A DNA stretch of 64,000 nt from Lachnospiraceae bacterium (lineage in GTDB: Bacteria; Bacillota; Clostridia; Lachnospirales; Lachnospiraceae). A program made the position numbers and the translations under genes. Of the stretch, positions 19,706 through 29,845 are shown piece by piece; position 1 is the first letter of the stretch, and each line of letters opens with the position of its first letter. The stretch spans positions 1 to 64,000 of the forward strand of contig JAILAF010000013.1 in the NCBI GenBank assembly GCA_024681775.1, given 5' to 3'. A model generated the notes under the pieces. That model saw only the letters and a list, made by a program, of their open reading frames with translations. It was not told the DNA's origin and did no database searches.

Positions 19706-21526
19706 ATGAAAAAGAAGACTGCTTTGCTGTTACTCACCTGTCTGGTGCTCCTGGTTCCGGGCTGCGGCGGTCCCCGGGAAGAGCCTCCGTCCATCGATCC
19801 CGGGTATGTGGCACCGGAAAAGGAAGAGTCGGCTGCACCGGAGCAGGAACCGGGCGTGGTTGCGGATCCCGCAGGCAGTGGTGAATCCCAGACGCCTGAG
19901 GATGCGGGTGCTGCTGCGGAAGAGCCTGTTCCGAAGGCAAAATACCTTTTCGTGGGAGAGATCGATGAGGAACATGATTTTTCCGACAATATCGTCAGAA
20001 ACAACGGGACCCATTTCGTCCAGGTAAACGATACGGTGATCTTCCGTGCTTACGGACCGGATGCGCTGGATTCCCCTGCCCTCCACGGAGAGTTTATGAG
20101 CTACGGCAGGCAGGAGCCGGATTATGACTATCTGCAGGACTCCACCCTCTGGAGCTATCAGCCGGATACGGATACCCTAAAGATGCTCTGCGAGGACGAC
20201 GGAACGGGGAAGCTCTACTATGCGGACGGCTGGATCTGGTCCGAAGGAATGGACGAGGACTGGAACGACCTGCAGGTCTACCGCATCGATCCCGCCACGG
20301 GCAGGCGTGAGAATCTTTCCTACGGTTCCTTAAGTACCGTGACGGAGAGCGGGATCGGGCTGATCCAGAAAAACGGAGCGGATGAAAACGGTGATTACCG
20401 CATTTCCTACAGTTTGTGTGACCGCACGGGGAAGCTGATGCCGCTTGATTTCGGGGATTACAAATCGCCTTATTTCTATGCAGCGAGCGGTGATTACCTG
20501 ATCTTCCTAAACCAGGACTATGAGAGTGAGGACTATCCCATCCTGGCGGTGAATGCCCGGGGGATCGGGGATGTGGTCCTTTTGGGAACGCTGAAGCAGG
20601 ATGAGGACATGTTCTATGCTTGGCCCTCCATCGATCAGGTGGTGGCGGAGGGCGACATGCTCTATCTGGTCATCGCCTATTACGGCGGCAGCGGCGGCTT
20701 CTGGCAGGGCGGCTTTATCGCCCAGGCGGATGCAAGGAATCCCGGCTCCATGCAGAAGCTGGTGGATGACGGGTCGGATCCCGAGTCGGATTATGCCGGT
20801 GCCTCCTCTATCTGGCTGGAGGACGGAAAGCTGCAGATCGGTACGAAGATTCCCGAGTCTGCAACCTACAGTGCTTACGACGGCGGGATCCTGCAGGCGG
20901 ATGCTTCCGGTGCTTATCAGAAAACGGGCATCGAACTGTGCGGGACCTATCCGGAAGGATCTCCCGTATCCGAGCAGGTAGAGGAGATTGCCTACCTGCA
21001 GGGCGGGTATTTTGCTGTGGTCAACAGAGTCTTAAGCGACCCGTCCCAGTCGGTGGGCTGGAGAGCAGCTTATCACAGACTGGATACCCGGTATGAATAT
21101 GTGCGCCCCGACGGAACGGTGAAGGTGCTGACGGAGGTGGAGCGGAAGGCAATCCTTCCTGCCTGCGTGGCCCTTGACGGCAGCGGCAGCGGACTGTACT
21201 TCCAGCCCGTACACTTCTCCGGAGACGGGGAGGAGGACATGGAGGTCTATTATTCCGAGGATTACTTCCTGGCGGAGACTGCCGGAACGGATGTGGTGGC
21301 GGATTACGAAAGTGCCATGTTTGATGATCAGCCGGTGATGTTCCCGCTGGAGAAATTGAAGGAATTTGCGGCTCTGAAGGTGATCACGGATCCGGAGAAG
21401 GATGAATACGGAGACGGATATTCCGTCTATGCCTTCGGGGAGGAGAGCCTCTCGGGGCAGATCTTCATCCTGCATTTTAACGCAGAGGGGAAACTTACCA
21501 TGATCTTCCCGGATTATGCGGGCTGA
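19706..21526 (+). CDS. Putative lipoprotein, probable beta-propeller-like repeats
   Basis: Signal peptide and lipobox (LVPGCGG); repeated acidic/aromatic strand-like segments. Confidence 0.6.
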   Translation: MKKKTALLLLTCLVLLVPGCGGPREEPPSIDPGYVAPEKEESAAPEQEPGVVADPAGSGESQTPEDAGAAAEEPVPKAKYLFVGEIDEEHDFSDNIVRNNGTHFVQVNDTVIFRAYGPDALDSPALHGEFMSYGRQEPDYDYLQDSTLWSYQPDTDTLKMLCEDDGTGKLYYADGWIWSEGMDEDWNDLQVYRIDPATGRRENLSYGSLSTVTESGIGLIQKNGADENGDYRISYSLCDRTGKLMPLDFGDYKSPYFYAASGDYLIFLNQDYESEDYPILAVNARGIGDVVLLGTLKQDEDMFYAWPSIDQVVAEGDMLYLVIAYYGGSGGFWQGGFIAQADARNPGSMQKLVDDGSDPESDYAGASSIWLEDGKLQIGTKIPESATYSAYDGGILQADASGAYQKTGIELCGTYPEGSPVSEQVEEIAYLQGGYFAVVNRVLSDPSQSVGWRAAYHRLDTRYEYVRPDGTVKVLTEVERKAILPACVALDGSGSGLYFQPVHFSGDGEEDMEVYYSEDYFLAETAGTDVVADYESAMFDDQPVMFPLEKLKEFAALKVITDPEKDEYGDGYSVYAFGEESLSGQIFILHFNAEGKLTMIFPDYAG

Positions 21527-21641
21527 TCATAAAGGAGTTTGATGCTTCTGAAAATATTCTTCTTCAGATGGTGGTATTTCTTGGGTAAGAGAATAATCTA
21601 CACAATATAATCAGATTTGTATGCGAAGCAGGAGGAAAAAT

Positions 21642-22073
21642 ATGGCAACCTATGACGAGGATGTAAGAGAAGAGAAAGAGGAAATGACAGAGGAGACTCC
21701 CAAGGAGTATATGGAGCGGAAGAGATGGCTGCTCTTCGGACTGCCCTGGACCTTCACGAAGTATTTTCTGCGGCCGGATATGCTCACCATCCGCACCGGC
21801 TTTTTCAAGATCGAGGAGAACGACTGCTACATGTACAAGGTGCAGGACGTAAAGCTCACCGCCACCTTCATGGAGCGGCTTGCAGGCCTGTCCACCATCA
21901 CCTGCTTCACCGGTGATACCACGGATCCCACTCTGGAGCTGAAGCACATCAGGAAGGGCAGAGAGATCAAAAACTATCTGCTGAAGGAGTCGGAGGCTGC
22001 AAGGATCCGCCGCAGAACCGTGAACATGCTGGATATCGGAACGGGCGACTTTTCGGATCTGGACAATCTGTAA
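21642..22073 (+). CDS. PH domain-containing protein (bacterial PH)
   Basis: LRPDMLTIRTGFFKIEENDCYMYKVQDVKLTATFMERLAGLSTITCFTGDTTDPTLELKHI. Confidence 0.75.
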   Translation: MATYDEDVREEKEEMTEETPKEYMERKRWLLFGLPWTFTKYFLRPDMLTIRTGFFKIEENDCYMYKVQDVKLTATFMERLAGLSTITCFTGDTTDPTLELKHIRKGREIKNYLLKESEAARIRRRTVNMLDIGTGDFSDLDNL

Positions 22074-22080
22074 TGCATCG

Positions 22081-22105
22081 GGCGGGGAGCTTCCCCGCCT
22101 GTTTT
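22081..22105 (+). terminator. Rho-independent terminator
   Basis: GGCGGGGAgcTTCCCCGCC followed by TGTTTTC. Confidence 0.7.
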
Positions 22106-22213
22106 CATACGGACGCAGTGGTCTGCCGGGCAATACAAAACATCGCGCCATCAGTTTGGCATACTTGAGTGCGATGCGGCGATGAAAAGGGATACGGCGG
22201 ACACGGAGGGATT

Positions 22214-23515
22214 ATGACGGAATCGGAAAGTTTGGAATATCTGGAAGAATTGGGGAAAACCGGCATCGTGCCCGGACTGGACCGGATCCGGGAGCTCTTA
22301 AGGCGCCTGGCGAATCCCCAGGAGCAGCTGCGCTTTGTGCATTTCGCGGGGACCAACGGCAAGGGCAGCACCTTAAACTACGTGGGCTCCGTGTTGGAAT
22401 GCGCAGGATATAAGGTAGGCTACTATACCTCCCCTGCGGTGGTGCATCCCAGGGAGATCATCCGTGTGGGAAAGCGGAAGATCACGAAGGATGCCATCTG
22501 CCGCGGCATGGAGCGGATCCGGGAATGTAACGAAGCCATGAAGGCGGAAGGCTCGGGCTCAGTGTCCCGCTTTGAAGCGGAGACCGCGCTGGCCTTTCTC
22601 TACTTCCTGGAAGCGGGTTGTGACATGGTCATGCTGGAATGCGGCATGGGCGGAGAACAGGATGCCACCAATGTGATCACGGCGCCGCAGGTCAGTGTCA
22701 TCACCTCCATCAGCTACGATCATATGAAATTCCTGGGGAATACCCTGGGAGAAATCGCAGCACAGAAGGCCGGTATCATGCGTCCCGGAATTCCCACAGT
22801 GACCTGTGCCCAGCACCCGGAAGCCATGGCGGTGCTGCGGCAGCGGGCGGAAAGCTGTGGCGCGCCCCTGGTGGTTGCGGATGTGGCGGATGCCCGGGGG
22901 GTAAAATACGGCCTGCAAAAACAGCGTTTTTCCTACGGATCCTATAAAAATCTGGAGATCAGCGTCCCTGGGGCGGTGCAGATCACAAATGCCGTGCTGG
23001 CGGTGGCTGTGGTGGAGACCTTAACGGGCAGCGGACTCGTCATCTCCGAGAATGCCCTTCGAAAGGGGCTCCTGCAGATGACCTGGCCGGGGCGCTTTAC
23101 GGTCATCGGGAAGAAGCCACTGTTTATCGTGGATGGTGCCCACAACGAGGACGCAGCTTTGCAGCTGGCAAAATCCCTGGATTTGTATTTTACAAATAAA
23201 AGAATCCTCTTTATAATGGGAATACTGAAAGACAAGGAAGTCCGCAGGATCGCGGAGATCACGGCTCCTTACGCCGATCAGATCTTCACGGTAAAGACCC
23301 CGGACAACCCCAGAGCCATGGATGCCCTGGAGCTGGCAAGGGTGGTGTCGGAATACAACCCGCGGGTGACTGCCACGGACTCCGTGGAGGAAGCGGCAGA
23401 GCTGGCAAGGCTCATGGCAGCCCCGGAGGATGTGATCGTCGCCTTCGGCTCTCTGTCCTTCCTGGGGAGACTCATGAAGGCAGAGGAAGAACGAAAGCCG
23501 GGCGGAAAGAAATAA
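22214..23515 (+). CDS. folC: Folylpolyglutamate synthase/dihydrofolate synthase
   Basis: FAGTNGKGST P-loop; YYTSPAVVHPREIIRV; VDGAHNEDA. Confidence 0.93.
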   Translation: MTESESLEYLEELGKTGIVPGLDRIRELLRRLANPQEQLRFVHFAGTNGKGSTLNYVGSVLECAGYKVGYYTSPAVVHPREIIRVGKRKITKDAICRGMERIRECNEAMKAEGSGSVSRFEAETALAFLYFLEAGCDMVMLECGMGGEQDATNVITAPQVSVITSISYDHMKFLGNTLGEIAAQKAGIMRPGIPTVTCAQHPEAMAVLRQRAESCGAPLVVADVADARGVKYGLQKQRFSYGSYKNLEISVPGAVQITNAVLAVAVVETLTGSGLVISENALRKGLLQMTWPGRFTVIGKKPLFIVDGAHNEDAALQLAKSLDLYFTNKRILFIMGILKDKEVRRIAEITAPYADQIFTVKTPDNPRAMDALELARVVSEYNPRVTATDSVEEAAELARLMAAPEDVIVAFGSLSFLGRLMKAEEERKPGGKK

Positions 23516-23554
23516 GTGTCGCAGATCCGCCGAAGAGACAGGAAGTGTAAGAAC

Positions 23555-24109
23555 ATGAATCAGGATAAGATCAAACAGGGAATTGCATTACTGCTGGAGG
23601 GGATCGGAGAGGATCCATCCAGAGAGGGACTCCTGGAGACACCGGAGCGCATCGCCCGGATGTATGAGGAGATCTGCGCGGGATATACCGCATCTGCCGG
23701 GGAGCATCTGAGCCATACCTTTACCTCGGACCATACCGGCATCGTGCTGGAGCGGGACATCCCCTTTTATTCCATGTGCGAGCATCACATGATGCCCTTC
23801 TTCGGGAAGGTGCACATCGCCTACATCCCCAAGGGGAAGGTGGTGGGGATCAGCAAGCTGGCCAGGACCGTGGAGGTCTATGCCAGACGCCTGCAGATCC
23901 AGGAGCAGATGACGGCGCAGATCGCGGATGCCATCATGGAGCACCTGCAGCCCGCGGGCGTGATGATCTACGTGGAGGCAGAGCATCTGTGCATGTCCAT
24001 GCGGGGCGTGCAAAAGCCCGGAACGGTCACCGCCACCATGGCGGTGCGGGGGTGCTTTGAAGGGGATCAGCAGCTGCAGCAGACCTTCTGGCAGATGTTG
24101 AAAGGTTGA
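23555..24109 (+). CDS. folE: GTP cyclohydrolase I
   Basis: RDIPFYSMCEHHMMPFFGKVHIAYIPKGKVVGISKLAR. Confidence 0.97.
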   Translation: MNQDKIKQGIALLLEGIGEDPSREGLLETPERIARMYEEICAGYTASAGEHLSHTFTSDHTGIVLERDIPFYSMCEHHMMPFFGKVHIAYIPKGKVVGISKLARTVEVYARRLQIQEQMTAQIADAIMEHLQPAGVMIYVEAEHLCMSMRGVQKPGTVTATMAVRGCFEGDQQLQQTFWQMLKG

Positions 24110-24143
24110 GTTTCTGACAGATCAGTCATTTTCGGAGGGGAGT

Positions 24144-24977
24144 ATGCGGATCGGGAACAGAGATTTTGACTTTGCGGATCATACCTACCTTATGGGCATC
24201 CTGAACGTGACGCCCGATTCCTTTTCCGACGGCGGTAGCTATGCGGACACGGAAGAGGCGCTTCTGCGCGTTTTTGTGATGGAAAAAGAAGGGATGGACA
24301 TCTTGGATATCGGCGGAGAATCCACCCGCCCCGGCGCTTCCTTTGTATCCGAGGAGGAGGAGCTCGGGCGGGTGCTTCCTGTTATAGAGGCATTGCGGAA
24401 GGTATCCGACATCCCACTCTCCGTGGATACCAGAAGAGCACGGGTGGCAGAGGCTGCCCTGGATGCGGGTGCGGATCTCATCAACGACGTGTCCGGTCTG
24501 GAGGATCCCGGGATGGCGCCACTCATCGCGGAGCGCGGCGTTCCCTACGTCCTCATGGATCCTTCCTTTCAGGGGGACGGACCGGAGGAAGGTTCCGGAA
24601 AAAGGGTCCTTGCATCCATGATGGCTCTGGCCGAAAAAGCGGAAAGAGCAGGGATCCTGCGGGAGCAGCTGATCCTGGATCCGGGCATCGGCTTCCACGG
24701 CAGCGGAAAGGTGGATCTGGACATCGTCAGGGAACTGCCTGCCATCTGCAGTGCAGGATACCCGGTGCTGGTAGGGGGGAGCCGGAAGTCCTTCCTGGGG
24801 AAGCTTTATGCGGAACGCATGGGAAGAGAAACGGATGCAAAGGAGAGAGTCGGCGGTACGGTAGCGCTGACCTTTGCCGCAACCCTTGCGGGGGCGGGAA
24901 TCATCCGGGTCCATGATATCTGGGACAATGTGCAGGGCGTCGCACTGGCGGAAGGAATGATGAGGAGGCCGGTATGA
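24144..24977 (+). CDS. folP: Dihydropteroate synthase
   Basis: LMGILNVTPDSFSDGG; LDIGGESTRPGA. Confidence 0.97.
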   Translation: MRIGNRDFDFADHTYLMGILNVTPDSFSDGGSYADTEEALLRVFVMEKEGMDILDIGGESTRPGASFVSEEEELGRVLPVIEALRKVSDIPLSVDTRRARVAEAALDAGADLINDVSGLEDPGMAPLIAERGVPYVLMDPSFQGDGPEEGSGKRVLASMMALAEKAERAGILREQLILDPGIGFHGSGKVDLDIVRELPAICSAGYPVLVGGSRKSFLGKLYAERMGRETDAKERVGGTVALTFAATLAGAGIIRVHDIWDNVQGVALAEGMMRRPV

Positions 24978-25807
24978 AGGATGGAATGGGGATCATCAAA
25001 ATCCAGGGATTAAAGGTCTACGCGTATCACGGCGTGCTGCCGGAGGAACAGGCCCAGGGCCAGACCTTTGTACTGAATCTGGAAATGGAGCAGAATATCG
25101 AAGCTGCGGCGCGGACGGACGATCTGGAGAAAACCACGGATTACGGCAGAGCAGCAGTGCTGGTTTCGGACTGGATGACGGAGCACACCAGCAAGCTCAT
25201 CGAGACGGTGGCAGCAGGCCTTTGCAGGATGCTGCTGGAGACCTTCCCTCTGCTGCAGCGGGTGACGGTGGAGGTGCAAAAGCCCAGAGCGCCCATTCCT
25301 CTGGAATTTGAAACGGTATCCGTGACGGCATCCATGGGCAGGCACAGAGCTTATCTGTCCATCGGTTCCAATCTGGGGGACAGCAGAGCCCTCCTGGAGG
25401 AAGCGGTGGAAAAGCTGGGCAGAGCCTCTCACACGAAGGTGGTGAAGGTGTCGGACCTCATCGTGACGAAGCCCTACGGTGGCGTGGAGCAGCCGGACTT
25501 CCTGAACGGTGCGGTGGAGATCTCCACCATCCTGTCTCCCACGGAGCTTCTGGATTTCCTCCATGAGATCGAGCAGGAAGCGGGGAGAGAGCGGCTGGTG
25601 CACTGGGGCCCCAGAACCCTGGATCTGGACATCCTTTTCTACGACGACCTGGTGCTGCGGACGAAGGACCTGACCATTCCCCATGCGGATCTCCACAATC
25701 GCAGTTTTGTGCTGAATCCCATGATGGAGCTGGATCCCGGCTTCCGGCATCCGGTGCTGGGCAGGACCATTGCGGAGTTAAAGGGCGCGCTGGATGCAAA
25801 GCATTGA
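24974..25807 (+). CDS. folK: Bifunctional dihydroneopterin aldolase/HPPK
   Basis: N-terminal FolB domain (GLKVYAYHGVLPEEQAQGQTFVLNLEM) fused to FolK (YLSIGSNLGDSRALLEEAV; WGPRTLDLDILFYDD). Confidence 0.93.
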   Translation: MKDGMGIIKIQGLKVYAYHGVLPEEQAQGQTFVLNLEMEQNIEAAARTDDLEKTTDYGRAAVLVSDWMTEHTSKLIETVAAGLCRMLLETFPLLQRVTVEVQKPRAPIPLEFETVSVTASMGRHRAYLSIGSNLGDSRALLEEAVEKLGRASHTKVVKVSDLIVTKPYGGVEQPDFLNGAVEISTILSPTELLDFLHEIEQEAGRERLVHWGPRTLDLDILFYDDLVLRTKDLTIPHADLHNRSFVLNPMMELDPGFRHPVLGRTIAELKGALDAKH

Positions 25808-25830
25808 AAAAGCATGTGGGAGCGGTCCTT

Positions 25831-26376
25831 TTAGGTTTCGCCCCCTTGCGGGAACAGGCTTTTCGGGAGAGCCTTCAGCAGAAAATGAGAACAGAGTCCC
25901 ACAAAGAGTCCGGTGAGGACTCCTGCCACGATGAGATAGGGCAGATAGGACAGCGGCGCGATGGAAGCGGTCAGGAGGCATGCGATGAGGAGCTGCCCCA
26001 GGTTGTGGGACAGGCCGCCGAAGGCGCTGATGAGAGGGAGCGCTCTTCCGCGTAACATGCGGCCGAGCAGGAGCTCTGTCAGCAGACAAAAAGTCCCTCC
26101 CGCCAGAGAGTAGAGGAGGCTTACGGCCTGACCGAAGAGAAGGGCGGACAAAAGGATCCTTACCAGGAGCACCAGTGCGGTGTTCTTTCCGTTGGTCTTC
26201 TGCAGCAGCAGGAGGGTCACGATATTGGCGAGGCCCGGCTTCATCCCGGGAATGGGGAGCAGCGGCGGCAGCAGGCTTTCAAAGCCGTAGACCGCCAGGG
26301 CCACGGCTGCAAAGAGCGACAGTTTTGTCAGTTTTTGCACGGAAGATGATTTCATGAGTTCCTCTATTTGGCGCAA
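25831..26376 (-). CDS. Gx transporter family protein (heptaprenyl diphosphate synthase component I-like)
   Basis: PGMKPGLANIVTLLLL motif; multi-TM; next to NusG-II domain protein. Confidence 0.82.
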   Translation of the reverse strand: MRQIEELMKSSSVQKLTKLSLFAAVALAVYGFESLLPPLLPIPGMKPGLANIVTLLLLQKTNGKNTALVLLVRILLSALLFGQAVSLLYSLAGGTFCLLTELLLGRMLRGRALPLISAFGGLSHNLGQLLIACLLTASIAPLSYLPYLIVAGVLTGLFVGLCSHFLLKALPKSLFPQGGET

Positions 26377-26458
26377 TCGATGGCGCTCTTATGGATCCGT
26401 TTCGCGCCTCAATAAGCATCGCATGAAAAAATGCGTTTGCTTTTATTCATGCTCAGTA

Positions 26459-26890
26459 TCAGTAGGAGATGGCGTCGATGCCGGCACTGTCTGCCGGAAC
26501 ATTCTTGTAACGGATCACCAGACGGTTGGGCAGACAGACAATCGGTAAATGGGTTCCGGGGATGGCGGAGCTGCGCATGCAGATCTTATCCGGGCAGCTG
26601 GCCTCCAGAACCTCTACTTTTTCTTTGCTGATGCGGAGGAGATTGTAGCCGCCGCCTGCCGCATCGATCCGCAGTACGTAGGGCTCCTTAACGGCAGAAA
26701 GATCGATGACCAGATCCTCCGCACCTTCCGAGGAGATGACGGCCAGCAGGGCACTCTTACCTGCAGCGGTGCGCTCCGCAAGCCCGATCCATACCAGTGA
26801 CCCGAGGCACAGGATTAGAAGCACTGCCGAGAGCAGGAACACAAGGGTATTCGGTTTTGGATTCCGGGAATCCTGATCTGTTTTTTTCAT
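26459..26890 (-). CDS. NusG domain II-containing membrane-anchored protein
   Basis: Single TM then KVEVLEASCPDKICMRSSAIPGTHLPIVCLPNRLVI signature. Confidence 0.85.
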   Translation of the reverse strand: MKKTDQDSRNPKPNTLVFLLSAVLLILCLGSLVWIGLAERTAAGKSALLAVISSEGAEDLVIDLSAVKEPYVLRIDAAGGGYNLLRISKEKVEVLEASCPDKICMRSSAIPGTHLPIVCLPNRLVIRYKNVPADSAGIDAISY

Positions 26891-27005
26891 ATCCGATCCG
26901 TTTACACCCCTTTCTTTCATAGGCTTTATTATGCGCCACCAGTGAACAAATGACAACTCATGCCCGGGGAGAAGGTACCGGGCTGCGATGACGGGGAGGA
27001 GAACT

Positions 27006-28058
27006 ATGAACAATTTCAGATCTGTTTTTCCTTTCCGTTTGTGCCTTGGTGCGGTTTTGTGCGCTGCACTTCTGACGGGCTGTGCAGGGTCCTCCGACCC
27101 TTACGGAATGGGTACCGGTGCGCAGCGCTTTTCCGGGGCCCATCTGTGTATGGGGACCGTCTTCTCCGCAGACCTTACCACCACGGCGACAGATCCCATA
27201 ACGGACCTGACAAAGATGGGAAATGCCTTAGAACAGACCATCTCCTACCGGATCGAAACTTCGGAGATCGCGGCCATCAATGCTTCTGCGGGAGATCCGG
27301 AGGGGTACCTCCTGAGTGACGAGCTGGCGGAGATCCTGGAAAAGGCTCTGGAGATCAGCGAAAAAAGCGGCGGCGCTTTTGACCCGACCCTGGGGGCCCT
27401 GACCACCCTCTGGAAGCTGGATGAGGGAGCTGCGGATCCGGAGCATTACCTCCTGCCTACAGCAGCGGAGGTCGAGCAGGCAAGGGCTCTGTGCGGCTAT
27501 GAAAAGGTGCGTCTGGAGGGAGGCCGCATTTATCTGCCCGCCGGTATGCGGCTGGACCTGGGTGCCATCGGCAAGGGGATCTACCTGAACAGGGCAAAAC
27601 TCCTGCTGGAAGGCTCGGATACCCGCGGGACCATCAGCGCCGGAGGCAGCATCCTGACGCTGGGGCAAAAGGGAGAGGCGCCGGAGAGCGTTCCCTGGAA
27701 AATCGGGATCATAAATCCGTTGGATCCGGACACGCTTTGCGGTATGATAGAAGCCAGGGGCGGCATGTGCATTTCCACCTCCGGAGATTATGAGCGCTAT
27801 CTGGAGCGGGATGGGGTGCGATTTCATCACATCCTGGATCCGGACACCGGGTATCCGGTGCGCGGCCCCTACGGGAGCGTGACCATCCTCTGTGCGGACG
27901 GACTTTTGTCCGATGCCCTGTCCACCGCCTGTTACGTGATCGCTGCCGAGGATCCGGACAGAGCGATCCGGTTGGCCCGCGATTATGATGCGAAGATCCT
28001 TTTGATCGACCGGGAAGGGCATACGGCGGGAGACCTGGAGCTTCTGAAGCGCCCGTAA
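27006..28058 (+). CDS. apbE: FAD:protein FMN transferase
   Basis: Lipoprotein signal (LTGCAG); GGAFDPTLGALTTLW; LDLGAIGKGI; HHILDPDTGYPV. Confidence 0.94.
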   Translation: MNNFRSVFPFRLCLGAVLCAALLTGCAGSSDPYGMGTGAQRFSGAHLCMGTVFSADLTTTATDPITDLTKMGNALEQTISYRIETSEIAAINASAGDPEGYLLSDELAEILEKALEISEKSGGAFDPTLGALTTLWKLDEGAADPEHYLLPTAAEVEQARALCGYEKVRLEGGRIYLPAGMRLDLGAIGKGIYLNRAKLLLEGSDTRGTISAGGSILTLGQKGEAPESVPWKIGIINPLDPDTLCGMIEARGGMCISTSGDYERYLERDGVRFHHILDPDTGYPVRGPYGSVTILCADGLLSDALSTACYVIAAEDPDRAIRLARDYDAKILLIDREGHTAGDLELLKRP

Positions 28059-28169
28059 GCGGGGATGAACAAAACGAAAGATGAGAAATCCTCCGGGCCG
28101 CTGTATGTTCGGATCGGGAAAGACCGGACAGGGAAAACAGAACCGGAAAGATGAAACGGGGAGCAAATC

Positions 28170-28505
28170 ATGAAGAAAAAAGAATGTGAACAACTAACCT
28201 GCAGCCAGGTTGCGGAGGCGATGCCTCCCGAGGAGGAACTGACGGATCTGGCGGATTTTTTCCGGGTCTTCGGTGATGTCACCAGGATCCGCATTCTCTA
28301 CGCACTTCTGTGCAAGGAGATGTGCGTGCAGGAGATTGCGGATACCCTGGGGATGTCCCAGTCCGCCATTTCCCATCAGCTCAGAGTCTTAAAGCAGCTG
28401 GACCTGGTAAAGCGCAGGCGGGACGGGAAGACCATCTACTACTCCCCCGCCGATACCCACATCATCACCATCCTGAATACCGGGATCGAGCACATCGAAG
28501 AGTGA
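28170..28505 (+). CDS. ArsR/SmtB family metalloregulator
   Basis: wHTH: FRVFGDVTRIRILYALLCKEMCVQEIADTLGMSQSAISHQLRVLKQLDLVKRRRDGKTIYYS. Confidence 0.93.
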   Translation: MKKKECEQLTCSQVAEAMPPEEELTDLADFFRVFGDVTRIRILYALLCKEMCVQEIADTLGMSQSAISHQLRVLKQLDLVKRRRDGKTIYYSPADTHIITILNTGIEHIEE

Positions 28506-28550
28506 TCCGGCCCATCCGGGATCCGGCAGGCAAAAATCCAGTGATACAGG

Positions 28551-28588
28551 AAACGGCCCTTCTCCCCATGCGGGAGAGGGCCGTTTTT
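28551..28588. terminator. Terminator between convergent genes
   Basis: AAACGGCCCTTCTCC-ccatgc-GGGAGAGGGCCGTTTTT. Confidence 0.85.
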
Positions 28589-28620
28589 CATGGTAAGCAT
28601 AGCGCAGACGATCGGGTGAG

Positions 28621-29679
28621 TTACTCCGTCACCAGCTCGGATGCCGCATCCTTCGCCGCGTCAAAGACACCGTAGGAGCCGGTGCCCAGGGGGCTGTGAT
28701 AGGTGTATCCTTCCGTGAAGAAATCCTTGAAATACAGGTATCTGGAGGTCAGGTTCAGGTTGGTATAGACGCCGGAAGCGATGACCCGGGGATCGGAGCC
28801 GTCGGAGCGCATCACCGACAGATGCGGGTCGTCTCCCATGGTCTGGTAATAGATATAGCCGTAACCTACGTTGTACTCCGAGATCCGCTCCTCCGACAGG
28901 ATCTCCACCACGCCCGTGGAGAAGGAGTAACGCCGCAGCTGGTAGTCATTCCGCAGATCCAGGTAGTAGACATATCCGCCCTCCACGATGGGGTACCACA
29001 TATCCTCCTCCAGTACCAGGGAAGAGGAATTGGTGGCGGGATTTAAGCTGTAGAGGTAATGATCGTTCACGGTACCGTTGTAATAGATCCGGTCCCCGGA
29101 GACCGAGGCGGGATTGATGGTGTAATCCGCCAGCTTCAGCTCCTCGGTTTTGTCCGTCTGGATCCGGAAGAAGGTGAGGTTCTCGTCGTCGTCATAGCCC
29201 ATGAGGAAGAGGGTATCGTTCAGAAGCTGACCGTAGACCACCACATTCCGCACCAGACTGGAGGCTTTGTTGCCGTCAGTGTGGGAGCGGATGAAGGCGT
29301 AGGGGACGCGGACACTGCCCAGTCCCTGATTGCCGGAGACCCCTTTCTGGAAGTAGTAGATGTAATTGCCGGCGGCCAGGATGTTCACCGCCTGTGCATC
29401 CGACACCTTTGTCATTTCCGTCTCGTCCACGTTCATGGAGTAAAGACTGTCTCCCGCGAAGGAATTGGCAAAATACACCTTGCCGTCGCACTCGGCAAAG
29501 AGACCGCCGTTATTGATATTGCCCGCCAGATTGCCCACGGTGCCGTCCGGATTGTGGGGGACCGACTCAGCTCTGTGCGAGAAGATGGTGGTCAGCACGC
29601 CGACCGCCAGAACCAGGACGATCACGATGCTCAGGATCACTTTTTGGGTTTTGCTCAGAGTGGTTTTGTTTTCTGCCAT
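28621..29679 (-). CDS. DUF5050-like membrane-anchored beta-propeller protein
   Basis: N-terminal TM then repeated KVYFAN/YIYYFQ/RIYYNG/YVYYLD/YIYYQT strands. Confidence 0.75.
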   Translation of the reverse strand: MAENKTTLSKTQKVILSIVIVLVLAVGVLTTIFSHRAESVPHNPDGTVGNLAGNINNGGLFAECDGKVYFANSFAGDSLYSMNVDETEMTKVSDAQAVNILAAGNYIYYFQKGVSGNQGLGSVRVPYAFIRSHTDGNKASSLVRNVVVYGQLLNDTLFLMGYDDDENLTFFRIQTDKTEELKLADYTINPASVSGDRIYYNGTVNDHYLYSLNPATNSSSLVLEEDMWYPIVEGGYVYYLDLRNDYQLRRYSFSTGVVEILSEERISEYNVGYGYIYYQTMGDDPHLSVMRSDGSDPRVIASGVYTNLNLTSRYLYFKDFFTEGYTYHSPLGTGSYGVFDAAKDAASELVTE

Positions 29680-29845
29680 GATGTCACCTCAGAAAGCCCG
29701 ATTTTCCTAGGCTTTTCTGCTTTTAGTATACCTTCCTTTTTCCTTGCTATCAAGGCGGTTTTGGATTAAAATCAAGAGTGGAATTTTTTTATCCCGCGGC
29801 AGAGACGGCAGGTAAGGGCCTCCCGCGGAAGTGGAGATACGGAAC

